Of a stretch of 64,000 nucleotides of DNA, positions 25,542 through 35,762 are shown one piece after another. The DNA lies in the NCBI GenBank assembly GCA_947650285.1, contig CANTFL010000137.1, forward strand, positions 124,001-188,000, in the 5' to 3' direction. How positions within the stretch are numbered: the first letter of the stretch is position 1; the number at the start of each line of letters is the position of its first letter. This DNA is from Hyaloperonospora brassicae. Its lineage: Eukaryota; Oomycota; Peronosporomycetes; Peronosporales; Peronosporaceae. A program made the position numbers and the translations under genes. The notes beneath the pieces were generated by a model. The model had not been told where the DNA came from. It saw only the letters and a list, made by a program, of their open reading frames with translations, and searched no databases.

Positions 25542-27939
25542 TCAGTCCTCGTCTACGGAATGTAAGTTTTAGAGAAGCAGTGGCACAAGGGGATTAAATG
25601 TGCATGCTTCAGTAAGGCCTCATACCGTTATGGTCGAAGACGCCTCAGCAAGGCACGTTTTTTTTAAATTTTCTCGCGTTTGAGTGAATAATCTGATGTT
25701 TATTTCATTTTACGCGGGAATAAATATTTTAGGCAAATGAATGCAGGGCTTTACTGTGTCTTCTAGAGTAAAACTTGAAACGTATCTTTCTGGGGCCAAA
25801 AAGACCCCAGCCCCATTAAACGTACTTAGTTTGACAGTAATATATCTCAGTAGAACACCGCAGGATGCACTGACTGATGCCGTGGTTGTGCCACCAAAGT
25901 GTACCACCGTTTCAAAAAACCAACGCCAAAAATACGATGTGTCCTTGAAGGGATGCCTTGTAACTTTTGGCACAATAGACCGCTTTGCATACAGCCAAGG
26001 ACGACTTCGTGCCTATGGAAGAGCCGAGAAAAAGTCACACTGAAGGAAGTGCAGTGGACAAGTGCGGATCTTGCTGTGTATCTCTTACAGGCGGCACCAT
26101 GTTTAGGGCATTCATTTTAATGCCGGATCTCACGCATCAAATAAGGAGCCGCACCGACGCGATCGACAACTGAAGGCATGCGTGACGAAAAGCGTCCAAA
26201 AAAGCTGTTCCTTTACGCGCGAGAAGGAGTATCACGGCATTAAACAGGAAGAATGAGCATCGCTCGGATTGATGTAAAGAGCTTATATTACGCACTTGGG
26301 ATTCACGAGTAATTTGGAGCATGCTGGGTCGTCGTGTGACACGTACAACAGTATAATGCGTTACACAAAAATCAGCTGTCAAGAAGCTCGTGATTTGTAC
26401 GAAGCTTTTGAACAATTGATGGGAGCACGGCATCAAAAAGATATCAAATATTGTATGTACGCCGGTCGAAGCAGCAAACTTAGACCAAAGCTCTAGCAGC
26501 CAGGCACCATTTGCGAGCAGTGGAAGATGTTCTTCGCAATATGAACTTGCTCCGGTAAACAAGAATATTAGTGCAGCGCCGATCGTGACTGATTAAGCGA
26601 ACGCGAGAGTATCTAGAAAGAGCCGGTGACATTATGGCATGAGGCTTCGACGCGGGACAAACAAGAAAAAGGGAAATTGCTGAGCAAAGTCAGTAGTTGA
26701 GCAAGTGGTAGTTGATGAAGAAAATTGTTTCGCACTACGAAAGCCTATGCGTGGCCGTGCGTAACTTCCATTAGGCGCTTGCTAATGCTATTGCTACCAC
26801 AAGGATCATTCACGACTAACGGATGTCGACTCAATAATGCCCATACTTGCTTGAATTTGCCTACTTACTCGTTGCACCTCAAGATTGCGGCATAGTACAG
26901 CCTTCGTTAAATCGTGGCGCCCCACAGCAGCGCAAGTATGCAAGCGCCAATCGTATCTTGCACCCGCAAATAATCAAGGACGAAAGAAGGGTCACACAGC
27001 TCTTCATTCGCTTGTCGTGCAAGCACTTTGTCCCGCAACAGAAAAGCTACATCGTCTTTCGCCTCATTCGAAGCCGGAAGTAATCCCAGATCTTGGCAGT
27101 ACCACTGCCGGCTTTATCCCACATGACACGTGCCGATTCTGATGCAGCTCCAAGAAGACCGTCATACCTTACACCTATTTACAATGGCCATGCACTTGCG
27201 GCGATTCAGAATGTCGGATGACCGAAGGTAAAAAAAGTCTTTACAGCATGTGACAAGTGGCAAAGGAAGTAAAATTGCCGTCAACACTCAATGGGGAGCA
27301 CCATTGCAAATCTATCGCCCCGCTTAGAAAGTTCCGCTACAACACGCGTTCCAGAGCAACGCTTACTGTAGTGAGTTGTCAAGTTGCAAACGAAAGGAAA
27401 AGTAGGTATCTCTCTCCAACTATCAGAAACGATAGCAATTCGAACGCCGCGTGGCATGCAGACACGGCAGCTTTTATCGTCTCAAACTCCTTCATTGGAT
27501 GTGTGTTTCCTATCTCGACAATTTACCTGCACTCTACGTATTTTTGGTCTGGCTTGCAACTTTCTTGTCCCAATTCTCGTGAGTCAAAGCAGCCAGAGAC
27601 TGTGGAACAGCAAACGACCAGTGGTCTCAGACCGTCCCAAGAATTTGACATGGTGGGGATGCTTCGAGCCCAACGACACCGATGCCGCACCTGGCGAGAG
27701 ACCACTGCTAGTCGCTCGAGAGAGTGCCTGTGAGGGCGCTGAAGACTGCGAGATTAGTACGGGCTACGAGAATGCGAGTCAGTCGATTTACGTGGACACG
27801 ACGAGACGACGGCCATGCGACGTCAAAATCGGAGAAGGCGTTGTATTTTGTTTCGGGGTGCAGCGCTAGAATGCTGTCATCGGCTAGACGCCAGTACTTT
27901 CAGCTTGCCACAGCCAATCTCTAGCAGTAAAGAAGGTGT
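25542..27939. other. No gene recognised before the gene island
   Basis: Frames of 100-161 codons exist (26137-26562 on -, 27257-27869 on + in two overlapping frames) but carry no domain that I recognise, and their long overlap on the same strand shows that at least one is a shadow. A short intron-containing host gene in 27250-27870 cannot be excluded. Confidence 0.35.
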
Positions 27940-28665
27940 TCACGCGACAGCGTGGATAGCATAGCGTTGACTCTCCCACTCGAAGTGGCCTAGTTTCAAC
28001 GCATGGACATCCTCAACAGAGTCGAGATTGTCGGGGAAGTCGTGCATATCTATGCATTTACCAAGTTCTACAGCGAGTTGAGACTTGACGAGTGCAATGC
28101 TTCCAGGAGTGCCAGGCGCAATGTGCTTTGTTCGCACGTCGTGGTACAGTCTTCCCGTCGAAAGGGAGATGCGCAGCGTTTCAGGCATAAACGGCATCGT
28201 CAGTTCACCGCCACCAAACGCGAGCGTCCACTTTCCCCAATCGTCTCGCCGGAGATCCTCAAACACGAACGGACGATCAGCGCACTTGATGTAGTTCATC
28301 TCTTTGCCACATGGGGACTGAAAGGGATACTCCAAGAACTCTTCTTCTTCTTTCGATTTGCACCGCGCAATGTCGTTCGGTTGCACGTGTGAAAAAAAGA
28401 AACGCAGGAACTTGGCACTTTTGAGGCACGTTGCAATGTTCTTTGGGCGGGTGTCTTCCGTAAACAGACGGCCCTACTCAACACAGCGACAACAAACATC
28501 TTGCCATCATGCTGTTCCGGACACTCAATCGAAGTCATACATGCATCGACACTGCCATCTACAAACCTGCAAATCAATGTAGTAGAAGTATCTTCGATGC
28601 TGGCCTTGTCGCTCGTAGAACGCTTCACTAGTCGACCACACATGCCGCAGAATTAGTTTTGACAT
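27940..28665 (-). CDS. UPF0598 family protein (C8orf82 homologue), two exons
   Basis: Exon 1 runs 28665-28567 (ATG at 28665, 33 codons, ending YFYYIDLQ). The intron is 28566-28474 (93 bp, GTTTGT...GAGTAG, phase 0). Exon 2 runs 28473-27940, opening GRLFTEDTRPKNIATCLK and ending in TGA. The spliced product is 210 residues, close to the roughly 216 of the human relative. Family hallmarks are the YFYYxDxxGxLF start, the block KFLRFFF, SPCGKEMNYIKCADRPFVF and the GGGEL...PF segment followed by GRLYH. The biochemical role of the family is not known to me. The exon junction is chosen because it restores the family motif exactly across the intron. The same frame is open upstream of the chosen ATG, so a longer N-terminus is possible. 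GEMIN2 lies upstream on the same strand. Confidence 0.85.
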
Positions 28666-29224
28666 GGCCGAGCCACACCACAACAGTCTGCTAGTCTCTG
28701 ACCTCTTAACGTTCTTCAGCTGTTCCACTTCCAGGTAGGTGTCCAAATTGGATGTGCAAAACTCGCGCAGATTGACACATGAACACCGCCAAGTAGTAGA
28801 CAGAGAGCTCCACGTTCGGCACAAACCTGTCGCCATTTCGGTGCGTATCCCACGACTTGTGACCTTAAACAGTGGTCGGATCTTTTCAGGTAATCGACTC
28901 TGAGAGAGAATGTCACTAAAACGAGGGCGCTTCCTGTTGCAATGACCTTACCAGCACGTCGTCGGTCGTCACAAACATGATGCAACAGCAACGTGTTTTC
29001 GATGGTATAGCCAAATTCTTGTTGGCAGGGCGAGCGACACATATTCGAGAGTCAATGCACAGCATGAAGGACGAGGAAGCGCTCGTCGAACGGCGTTCTT
29101 TGATCAGCTCATCGTGGGCACGCTGCTGTGTGACATTCGTGAAGAAAAAGATGGCTTCCTCACGCAGTCCGCGTAACATGGACCACACGAAGCAGATATG
29201 AGACTGCGGCAATTTGGTCTTCAT
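28666..29224 (-). other. Possible extra exons upstream of the UPF0598 gene, unresolved
   Basis: An ATG at 29224 opens a 102-codon frame. Its codons up to 28952 could be joined by a small intron-like stretch (28951-28900, GTAAGG...TCTCTCTCAG, 52 bp) to a frame that stays open into UPF0598 exon 1. Alternatively a longer intron could end at other AG sites and lead to a separate short protein ending near 28700. I recognise no domain. The + strand also has an open frame here (28977-29201). Confidence 0.3.
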
Positions 29225-29701
29225 CTTGGCACGAAAGGCACAAAGTCGAAAGTTGCCATGTACCGACCTGTGTCATTTGCAGCAAAGAGATACTTACTCT
29301 CGGCGCTCTGCGATCGCCGTGTTACGTTGTTGTTTTTCGTGTCATTTTCTACCACTTTAGCGTTAAGTGTTCAGTACCGGCACTTGTTCTACTGGGTAAA
29401 CAATTGTGCAGCGCGATTTAAACTTTATCCATACTCTTCCTCTACACGTCCTTCGCTCGTGATCCTTACCATGCCCACTTTTCGAGGCTAGTCAAACGTG
29501 TGGTTGCGCTCCGCACGATGAAGTAGTCTCGCGCCCTTCAATTACACGTACAATCATAATTCATCGTCTCGAGGACCGTCGGAACGGTATCGTGGGATAC
29601 GGCCAGGCTCTTAGTACATAGCATGTACTGAACAAATGCCGTTGCAAAAGGGCGCTCAGAACAGGCGTGCGTACTGGTACAGATAGCTTGTATTCGACAC
29701 A
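29225..29701. other. Intergenic, between possible upstream exons and GEMIN2
   Basis: No convincing gene. It would hold the 3' end of the GEMIN2 transcript and the promoter of whatever begins near 29224 or 28665. Confidence 0.4.
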
Positions 29702-30481
29702 CTACTCCAAGGCGTGCAATTGACCGAAGAAATGTCCAGCAATTACAATCAAAACGTTGAGCGACTTGAGCTGAACCCCTGACGGCATTTCCAGCTCGCA
29801 TCTCAAGATCCAGCAGCGCCGTAGAATCTGCCGAATCGTGGCCGCTACACCAGCATGAACTGGTTTATCCAAACGGGCCATCAGTGCATACATCCATACT
29901 GCACGTGCTCGAGAAAGTGACGTCGCCTCTTCACTGAGCCACGCAGCATGGTAATCCAGCAGTTTTCTGGTCAGTACCTGATCGAACTGCAGCAACAGTC
30001 TCAAATGTGGCGGTGTTGCCGACGTCTCAAATCCTGGTTTTCCAAAGAAAAAAAGCGCCCATCCATCTTCGTCGCTCATTTTGGGTACTTTCGTGCGAGC
30101 GCGCTCATTTGCACCATCTCCTGCTCCATGCGCCTCTGCTGGCGGTGGTCCGACACACTCCCAGCGTGCAATCAATTGTCTGAGTTCCGCAAAATCTGCT
30201 AGCAAATTTCTCGTCCACTCTTCGTCAGGAAGTCGATCTAGCGTCGTTTTTTCGTCTCCAAACGACTGCAGCGTAGGTATATTGCTGGTCTGTTGGGCAT
30301 CATACTGTCTCGCGTCGACGTCGGAAGCCACGACGATGTCCGGAAGATCTTCAGCTTCGAGTCGCACTCGCCATAGATACTCCTGTACGTCTTGTGGTGG
30401 AAATCCCTCTTGCATACGCTGTCGAATGAGCTGAACATTGACTGTCTGCGCACCCTGCACGGGTAGCGCCGTTGCCATCAT
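29702..30481 (-). CDS. GEMIN2: Gemin2 / SIP1 homologue (SMN complex)
   Basis: A 259-residue intronless protein, close to the roughly 280 of animal Gemin2. Gemin2 binds Sm proteins and, with SMN, loads the Sm ring onto spliceosomal snRNAs in the cytoplasm. Residues 29-53 hold the family signature (PQDVQEYLWRVRLEAEDLPDIVVA). The C-terminal helical domain is recognisable at 161-182 (RLLLQFDQVLTRKLLDYHAAW) and 191-252 (RARAVWMYALMARLDKP through LNVLIVIAGHFFGQ). A low-complexity, charged linker at about 110-135 separates the halves. The frame stays open upstream to an ATG at 30703, but that extension overlaps the divergent gene's start and is unlike the family, so I take the MM pair at 30481. Head-to-head with the + gene at 30660. 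Confidence 0.9.
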   Translation of the reverse strand: MMATALPVQGAQTVNVQLIRQRMQEGFPPQDVQEYLWRVRLEAEDLPDIVVASDVDARQYDAQQTSNIPTLQSFGDEKTTLDRLPDEEWTRNLLADFAELRQLIARWECVGPPPAEAHGAGDGANERARTKVPKMSDEDGWALFFFGKPGFETSATPPHLRLLLQFDQVLTRKLLDYHAAWLSEEATSLSRARAVWMYALMARLDKPVHAGVAATIRQILRRCWILRCELEMPSGVQLKSLNVLIVIAGHFFGQLHALE

Positions 30482-30659
30482 GTTGGACAATTTACACGGC
30501 TTTTCTGTCAACTCAAGAGTCCCAACTTGCTTAATGTAGAAGACGCTATTTTGGGTCTCTCTCTCGCTCCGCCTCAAAAAAGCACTTTTCTTACCACCAG
30601 CGTCTCCTCTGCCTCTACTCGTGAGCAGCCCCACCCAAACCGTCTTTTTCGTACCCATT
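30482..30659. promoter_or_regulatory. Shared bidirectional promoter region
   Basis: Only 178 bp separate the start codons of GEMIN2 (-) and the unknown gene (+), so both promoters and 5' UTRs must share this stretch. A pyrimidine/purine-rich tract (GTCTCTCTCTCGCTCCGCC) lies at about 30555. I did not find a clear oomycete initiator element. Confidence 0.6.
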
Positions 30660-31486
30660 ATGGCGAGTGACCCACTGGCAGCTGTGCAGCACCTGCAGGA
30701 CATTGTGACGACGTTGGCGCCTCTAGTACGCCCTCAAGTGCTTCCTAAAGGTGTGACGTACGGTCTCGATTTGATTGTGTCGCTATGTAAGACCGAGGAG
30801 CAGCGACAAACGCTCGTGGCGCTTGTGCGTCGGAGCCAGTCACGTGACCGTCGAGACACGACGTCGAGTGCAACGCGCCACGAGGATGAGGAAACGACGG
30901 ACCAAGAGGAAGAGGGAGATGATGGCAAGTACTGGGAGCCACAGGTGATTGGCACGTTCGATGTGGCCAATCGTGTCTTTGCGCTGGGAAAAGTGCAGTG
31001 GATGCATGAGCGCGACGCGGTGGTGCACGAGTTCGCGCGATTAATGGAGCTGCAGCTGGAAAACCCCCTGGCAGCGAGTCAAGTGACGCGACACTTCTTG
31101 CGAGCAAATGGCCACAAGCCTGATGACGTCGTGGTAGCTCAGCGATGTTTCAGTGCTGCTTTTGCACTTCAGACGCTGCTCCGGTAAGCCACGTGCGAGT
31201 TTTGCAGCTTTTGTTTGCTTTCGTCTGCGAGCCATTTGTACTAACCACTCATGAGTTGACGTCTTGTTGCATTGCTTTCAGTGCTTTTCCGAGGCTGCCG
31301 GTTGCTCTTGATGGCAAGCTTGTCGAGATTACTGAGGAGACTGACGTTGCGGAGGTTTTCGCGCCGCTGGTGCTGGCTTCTACTGCCAAGAAGCACAAGA
31401 GTAAGGCAAAGCCTGCGCCAACGCAGGAGCTTGTCACGAAGGACAACAACATGCAGCAGAAGCGAAAGAAAAGGAAACGCACTTGA
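30660..31486 (+). CDS. Unknown protein with acidic middle and basic tail, two exons
   Basis: Exon 1 is 30660-31183, the intron is 31184-31281 (98 bp, GTAAGC...TTTCAG with a TACTAAC branch-point at about 31238), and exon 2 is 31282-31486 ending in TGA. The product is 242 residues. Residues 1-60 look helical (LAAVQHLQDIVTTLAPLV). An acidic stretch (HEDEETTDQEEEGDD) lies near residues 80-95, followed by a folded-looking part (FDVANRVFALGKVQWMHERD). The end is strongly basic (KKHKSKAK and QKRKKRKRT), which suggests a nuclear or nucleolar location. I do not recognise the family. The splice junction is supported because exon 1 otherwise stops at once and exon 2 continues in a clean frame. It is convergent with DDX31, 113 bp apart. 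Confidence 0.75.
31184..31281 (+). other. Intron of the unknown gene
   Basis: GTAAGC donor, TTTCAG acceptor and a TACTAAC branch-point motif about 40 bp before the acceptor. It is a good example of the short intron type used in this genome. Confidence 0.85.
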
Positions 31487-31599
31487 TGCGATTGATGCAC
31501 GATAACGATGCTTACCCCGCACGGAGCAAGTCATGTAATAAACACGCAGTGTTATCGAGTCGTTTGTTATTGCAGGTCGGTTGGACGGACGACCAACCA

Positions 31600-33933
31600 C
31601 TAGTCAGCAAACTCCGACACATTATGCGCATACCGGCGCTTCTCGTCGCGCACCTTCTTCTGCTGTTTGACGACCGCTGCAAATTGCTTGTCATCACGCT
31701 CTTTGCGCTTTTGCAGCGTACCCTTCTTGGCATTTCGCCCAGTCGCACGTAGCTTTGAAGAAGCGGGTGGCTCCCGCAGCGCGAAACTCTTAGCAACGTG
31801 ACCAAAGTGCAGACTACGGACGTGGAAGATCTGCCTTGTGTCCGACGAGTGCGTGGCATAGCTGCGCACAAACGAGTGGAAAGCTTGACACGCCAGCTCG
31901 AACAATTCCTTATCTGCCAAAAGGGTCTGTTCATACAAGAACTGCAAGTCTCCCTGCACAACCTCGTGCAGCAACTTTTTTCGAGATGAAGTCAGGAAGC
32001 CGCCGTGCTTGCTAACGCGCGCAATAGTCGTTTCCAGACTTAGAGCATTCGGCTTCAAGCCTTGCTTGTTCAAATAGTCAAGGTATTCCGATTCGGAAGG
32101 CATCAAGAACAGCAAGCTGCTGCCTTGGTTGCCGCTTCGAGCAGTTCGACCCACGCGATGGACATAGTCGCGGGTTTCAGTAGGCGGGTCGTATTGAACG
32201 ATCCACTTCACTGTGGGCAAATTCAGACCGCGGGCAGCCACATCGGTGCAGAGGAGCACGCCAGAACTTGAAGAGCAAAAGCTCTTGAACGTGGTGACCC
32301 GCTCTTGCTGCGGGATATTACCATGCAGGCGGAACACGGGCCCTTGATCACCAAAGAGCGAAGCCGTGCCATTATGTTCGCCTCCGTTGTCGACCCCATC
32401 AGTTGACCCCTTTCCTGATGGCCACGCACACTTGCGGAACAGCGTGTAGTGAAAGTCCACAGCATCACACGTAGACAAGAACACGACGACTTTGCACCTA
32501 CCAGGCCTGCCATTCTTGTCCGTGCAAGGAGCGTTTCGCAATTCCTCACGCAAAAAGCATGTCAGCGCACACAAACGTGCCTTTGCTGGGACGAGCATGA
32601 AGTGCTGCATCAACTGGTGTGGAGTAGAAAACTTCCCCTGTCCAGACCCTTTAATCTCTGATGCTGCATCTTCACCGCAAGTAGTCGCGTCAACATCGAT
32701 CAGCGCAGGGCTGGATAAACTCAACTTAGCAAGATGCTGCACCCCGCTGTTAATGGTGGCGGATACCAGAATATTTTGCCTCTTGTGAGCCGTCTTCTTG
32801 CCATCGAGAATAGTCAAGATTTGTGTGATTTGCTTCTCGAACCCCATATCCAGCAGGCGATCTGCCTCATCCAGCACTAAGAACTGCAGGCGAGAGTAGT
32901 TGAATGAGTGGGTGTTTACCAAATGATCGGCCAGACGGCCGGGAGTGGCGGTCAAGATAGTAATTCCCTTGCGCAGTCGTGCCTTCTCAGCCTTCTTCTT
33001 CTCACCACCAATGATAGCACCTGGTACTAAGTACACAAACGGCTGGATAAGTTTAGAGGCAGTCTCTAATATTTGTGTACACAGCTCGCGGGTCGGGGCC
33101 AGTACCAGCGCTAGGCACCCATCCTGACGCTGGATGCGTGGAGTCACTTCCTGCAGTCTCTGAACGATAGGCAGCAAGTACGACAGCGTTTTACCCGATC
33201 CCGTTTCGCTCTTTATCAGAATATCATTCCCTCGCAACACAGACGGAATTGTTTGCACCTGCACGTTCGTAGGTCGTGCGAATCCAAAGCCGCTGCTTTC
33301 CACGTCCTTCTTCAGCACATTCACCAACTTTTCTGTCATTTTCATGGACTCAAACGTATCAGCAGCAAAAATCTTTTCACTTGACGACGATGTCAACGGC
33401 TTGGACAAGACCGTGTCAAACTTGACACGAGGTTGCGTAAACGTCTCTACATTGTAGTCTTCCTTGATGGGTTTGCGACGCGTCCCAAACGCCTTCGGCT
33501 TCACTACCCCTACGTCCGAAGCTGCAGCAATGTGAGCTTCCCTCTCAACGTGATCGTTTGCTCTATCTGTCTCCTGGGTCTTCTCCTCCACGTCTTGTTT
33601 GACCTGCTCTTCGTTGACACCTTCGTCCAAGCCGTCTTGACAAGAAGCAGCGACAGCGGCAGTGACACCTTTGACGGTCGATACTTCAGACTCCAAATGT
33701 GACACGTGCGTCACTGCCTGATCAGTCGAACGATGCACAGCGTACGGCACTTGGTGAGGTTGATGGTCGCGGGGTTGCCCACTGAAGTGGCTTGGAAGCG
33801 CCTTGCTGGACTTGACGGCCTTCGCTTTTGCGCGCTTTGCCTGTTGTTTGACACGGAACGTGTTCTTCTTCTTCTTCTTGGCAGGTTGGAGACGACCACT
33901 GGAAGCCGCTATGTTGAGCGAGAAGCTGTCCAT
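31600..33933 (-). CDS. DDX31: DEAD-box RNA helicase, DDX31/Dbp7 type
   Basis: Intronless, 777 residues. The family acts in the nucleolus in 60S ribosomal subunit assembly. Motifs in order (numbering from the ATG at 33933): Q-motif region about 219-231, Walker A SETGSGKT 242-249, Ia APTREL about 279-284, Ib TPGRL about 330-334, DEAD 355-358, SAT 391-393, IV VVFLSTC about 483-489, V TDVAARGL about 563-570, VI HRVGRTARSG 592-601. The segment GGEKKKAEKARLRKGI and the C-terminal HVRSLHFGHVAKSFALRE are specific to DDX31/Dbp7 within the superfamily. The first 180 residues are a low-complexity Lys- and acid-rich extension. The frame continues 10 codons upstream only to a GTG, so the ATG at 33933 is chosen. 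All catalytic motifs are intact. The tail is basic (about 720-765). Confidence 0.95.
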   Translation of the reverse strand: MDSFSLNIAASSGRLQPAKKKKKNTFRVKQQAKRAKAKAVKSSKALPSHFSGQPRDHQPHQVPYAVHRSTDQAVTHVSHLESEVSTVKGVTAAVAASCQDGLDEGVNEEQVKQDVEEKTQETDRANDHVEREAHIAAASDVGVVKPKAFGTRRKPIKEDYNVETFTQPRVKFDTVLSKPLTSSSSEKIFAADTFESMKMTEKLVNVLKKDVESSGFGFARPTNVQVQTIPSVLRGNDILIKSETGSGKTLSYLLPIVQRLQEVTPRIQRQDGCLALVLAPTRELCTQILETASKLIQPFVYLVPGAIIGGEKKKAEKARLRKGITILTATPGRLADHLVNTHSFNYSRLQFLVLDEADRLLDMGFEKQITQILTILDGKKTAHKRQNILVSATINSGVQHLAKLSLSSPALIDVDATTCGEDAASEIKGSGQGKFSTPHQLMQHFMLVPAKARLCALTCFLREELRNAPCTDKNGRPGRCKVVVFLSTCDAVDFHYTLFRKCAWPSGKGSTDGVDNGGEHNGTASLFGDQGPVFRLHGNIPQQERVTTFKSFCSSSSGVLLCTDVAARGLNLPTVKWIVQYDPPTETRDYVHRVGRTARSGNQGSSLLFLMPSESEYLDYLNKQGLKPNALSLETTIARVSKHGGFLTSSRKKLLHEVVQGDLQFLYEQTLLADKELFELACQAFHSFVRSYATHSSDTRQIFHVRSLHFGHVAKSFALREPPASSKLRATGRNAKKGTLQKRKERDDKQFAAVVKQQKKVRDEKRRYAHNVSEFAD

Positions 33934-34676
33934 GGCGTGAAAGGCAGTGGAGGTGCTGGTCACCAGTGGTAATTGCCGTTGATGAGGGCGCCTGGGTTTG
34001 TAGCTTGGCTTTTTCTAGGTTTAGCTAGGCTCGTCGCAGTGGTGGTAGTTTTCGATTAAATAAATTACCACCTGCTTACAAAACACGCATGCTTTGATTT
34101 TGGTAAATAAAGCACGAGAGTTGGGCTCGATCATTGATATGCTTTACCAGGACACGCTATTTTGGCAGCGATTCCTAAAAACAGCCGTGCCATCCCAAGC
34201 GCGTGATTTGGCGGAGCGCCAAAATGCGAAGCGGAAAGCAGACTTGTTGTGACACGGGTTTCAGTCCAAGGCGCTACCACAGCTCATCACTAAGTTCATG
34301 TGCCACAATCAGGATGAGGTCGACTATCATACGTGTTGAGTACTCAACAGAATCGACAAAGCTTCAAACACGCCTACAACGCTTATGACGAAAGTGAGAA
34401 TGAGTCGACAGTGCAGGTCCTTTATGGCCTCTACATATTGCACTAGCCCATGGACGTCTCTTCATCTGCGTACTTGATGACCAGACCCGTACTTTCGTCA
34501 CACGACTTCATTGTTCGAGGTGCGTCTGCCTCGCCTCCTCTCAACTTGCACTATTCGAACTTTTAGATCAAACTGGTATGTTGGCTACTAACATAACAAA
34601 CCCAAGCCTTAACCTCGCAGCCTCAATATGATGAACTCTCGACGAACTGATGCACGGCGGCTATTATGCGGCACAG
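33934..34676. other. DDX31 upstream region and relic DNA
   Basis: The first about 150 bp should contain the helicase promoter and 5' UTR. From about 34100 to 34400 a disrupted coding-like stretch is visible on + (for example DMLYQDTLFWQRFL near 34130), with stops. I cannot assign it to a family. Confidence 0.4.
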
Positions 34677-35100
34677 AGTAACGGCGTGAACATATTGCTG
34701 TACATGGTATTGACACCAAAGTCAATGAAAGTATTGTCTTCAGTGACGACAAGCTACAATGTTTATTTTGCTGATTAAATACTGAAACAACATTACCGTC
34801 GAAGGTAATATTCGGTACATTCTCCACTCATTGGTTGATACAGGTCTTGCTATAGCGCATTACTATCTCAACCAACTGAACCACCTATCGCTACTGACGC
34901 GCGAAAGGGGTGTTAGGCAAGTAGCCCCATGGAAACCGTACTAGGAAGACTTTAGGTACGTACCAAATACAGCTCGACTTTTACCCTAGTACGAATCACC
35001 TTTGCTAGGTGGATCATCTTTCCTCTGCGCATACGTATACATGAGGTTTCGAGGTACGTACTTCACTGTGGTCAGTGTACGTAGATTGAAACGTGCCAGT
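34677..35100 (+). mobile_element. Degenerate LTR of the same group
   Basis: Begins AGTAACGGCGTGAAC, a decayed form of TGTAACGGGGTGAAC. It retains the GGTAATATTC, CTCATTGGTTGATA, GACGCGCGAAAGGGGTG and CCTCTGCGCATACG blocks of the group. The closest relative in the window is the MULE-interrupted LTR at 44148. No target duplication; the right end is approximate. Confidence 0.65.
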
Positions 35101-35331
35101 ATAAGCGTTCGGTTTCCCGCCACATACAGTCTACGATGGCTCATTCTCTTGTTTATGCCACTCATATCCTTGATTTCGTAGACGATGCCGGGATCACAAA
35201 TTCAGTAAAACAGCATCGCACTTTTATCACGACGTCGGGGACACTAAACGCACTATCAGGCTCATTTATTGACTACGCGTTTCAACATATCGTTTGAAAT
35301 GTTATTGCTATCGCTGTATCGTGAGGGTTTT

Positions 35332-35718
35332 TGTAACGGGGCAGCCCGTTACATGATATTGTCACTTAAGGAAAGTGACAATAAAGAATATAAGATGGAT
35401 ATTCTTTAAACAATATCACCAAAGTGGTGATATTGAAGGGTCGACCAAAGGGTCTGTTCATTGGTTGATATCGTGATGATATAAACCCACCAATCGCCGC
35501 AAGACGCGCGCAATGAGTGGTGACGAGACGTCACCATACATGCAGTTATATTAGTATAATTGAATTAAGTCAAACGAAGAGACAGTAGTTTAAAGACTTA
35601 ATTTATTAATATAACGGTTCTACTTTTACCCTACCTACGCTTCCTCGCTCGCCACGTGTACGTCCGTCGGGGCACCCAAATCCCTTGCGTAATTTACGCA
35701 AGGGTGTGTCCCGTTACA
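35332..35718 (+). repeat. Element 1 5' LTR, 387 bp
   Basis: TGTAACGGGG...TCCCGTTACA. The first 22 bp form an inverted repeat of the LTR terminus itself (TGTAACGGG / CCCGTTACA, 35332-35340 and 35345-35353). Three more perfect hairpins follow at 35358-35382, 35383-35407 and 35411-35435 (arms 9-10 bp). Differs from the 3' LTR by an A/C in the GATGATATMAACC block, a T/G in the GCGTAAKTTACGC palindrome and a T/C near the end. Confidence 0.97.
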
Positions 35719-35720
35719 CC

Positions 35721-35739
35721 TGGTAGCACTTTGTAGTCC
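35721..35739 (+). promoter_or_regulatory. Primer-binding site for minus-strand synthesis
   Basis: TGGTAGCACTTTGTAGTCC starts two bases after the LTR. It begins with TGG, complementary to a tRNA CCA end, and TGGTAGC fits an acceptor ending GCTACCA as in initiator Met tRNAs of many eukaryotes; the tRNA identity is an inference. Element 2 has CGGTAGCACTTTGTAGTCC at the same place. Confidence 0.7.
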
Positions 35740-35762
35740 TTCCAAGGACCACATCATCCAAC

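Noticed and set aside
28003..28392. 129-codon ORF on the plus strand
   Set aside because: It is the shadow of UPF0598 exon 2, whose minus-strand frame has clear family motifs.
30482..30703. N-terminal extension of GEMIN2 to the ATG at 30703
   Set aside because: It would overlap the start of the divergent gene, and the sequence is unlike Gemin2; the length from 30481 already fits the family.
33934..33963. Longer N-terminus for the helicase
   Set aside because: The upstream frame starts at GTG, not ATG; the ATG at 33933 is the better start.
31798..33972. Several plus-strand ORFs of 60-98 codons
   Set aside because: Shadows of the DDX31 coding sequence.
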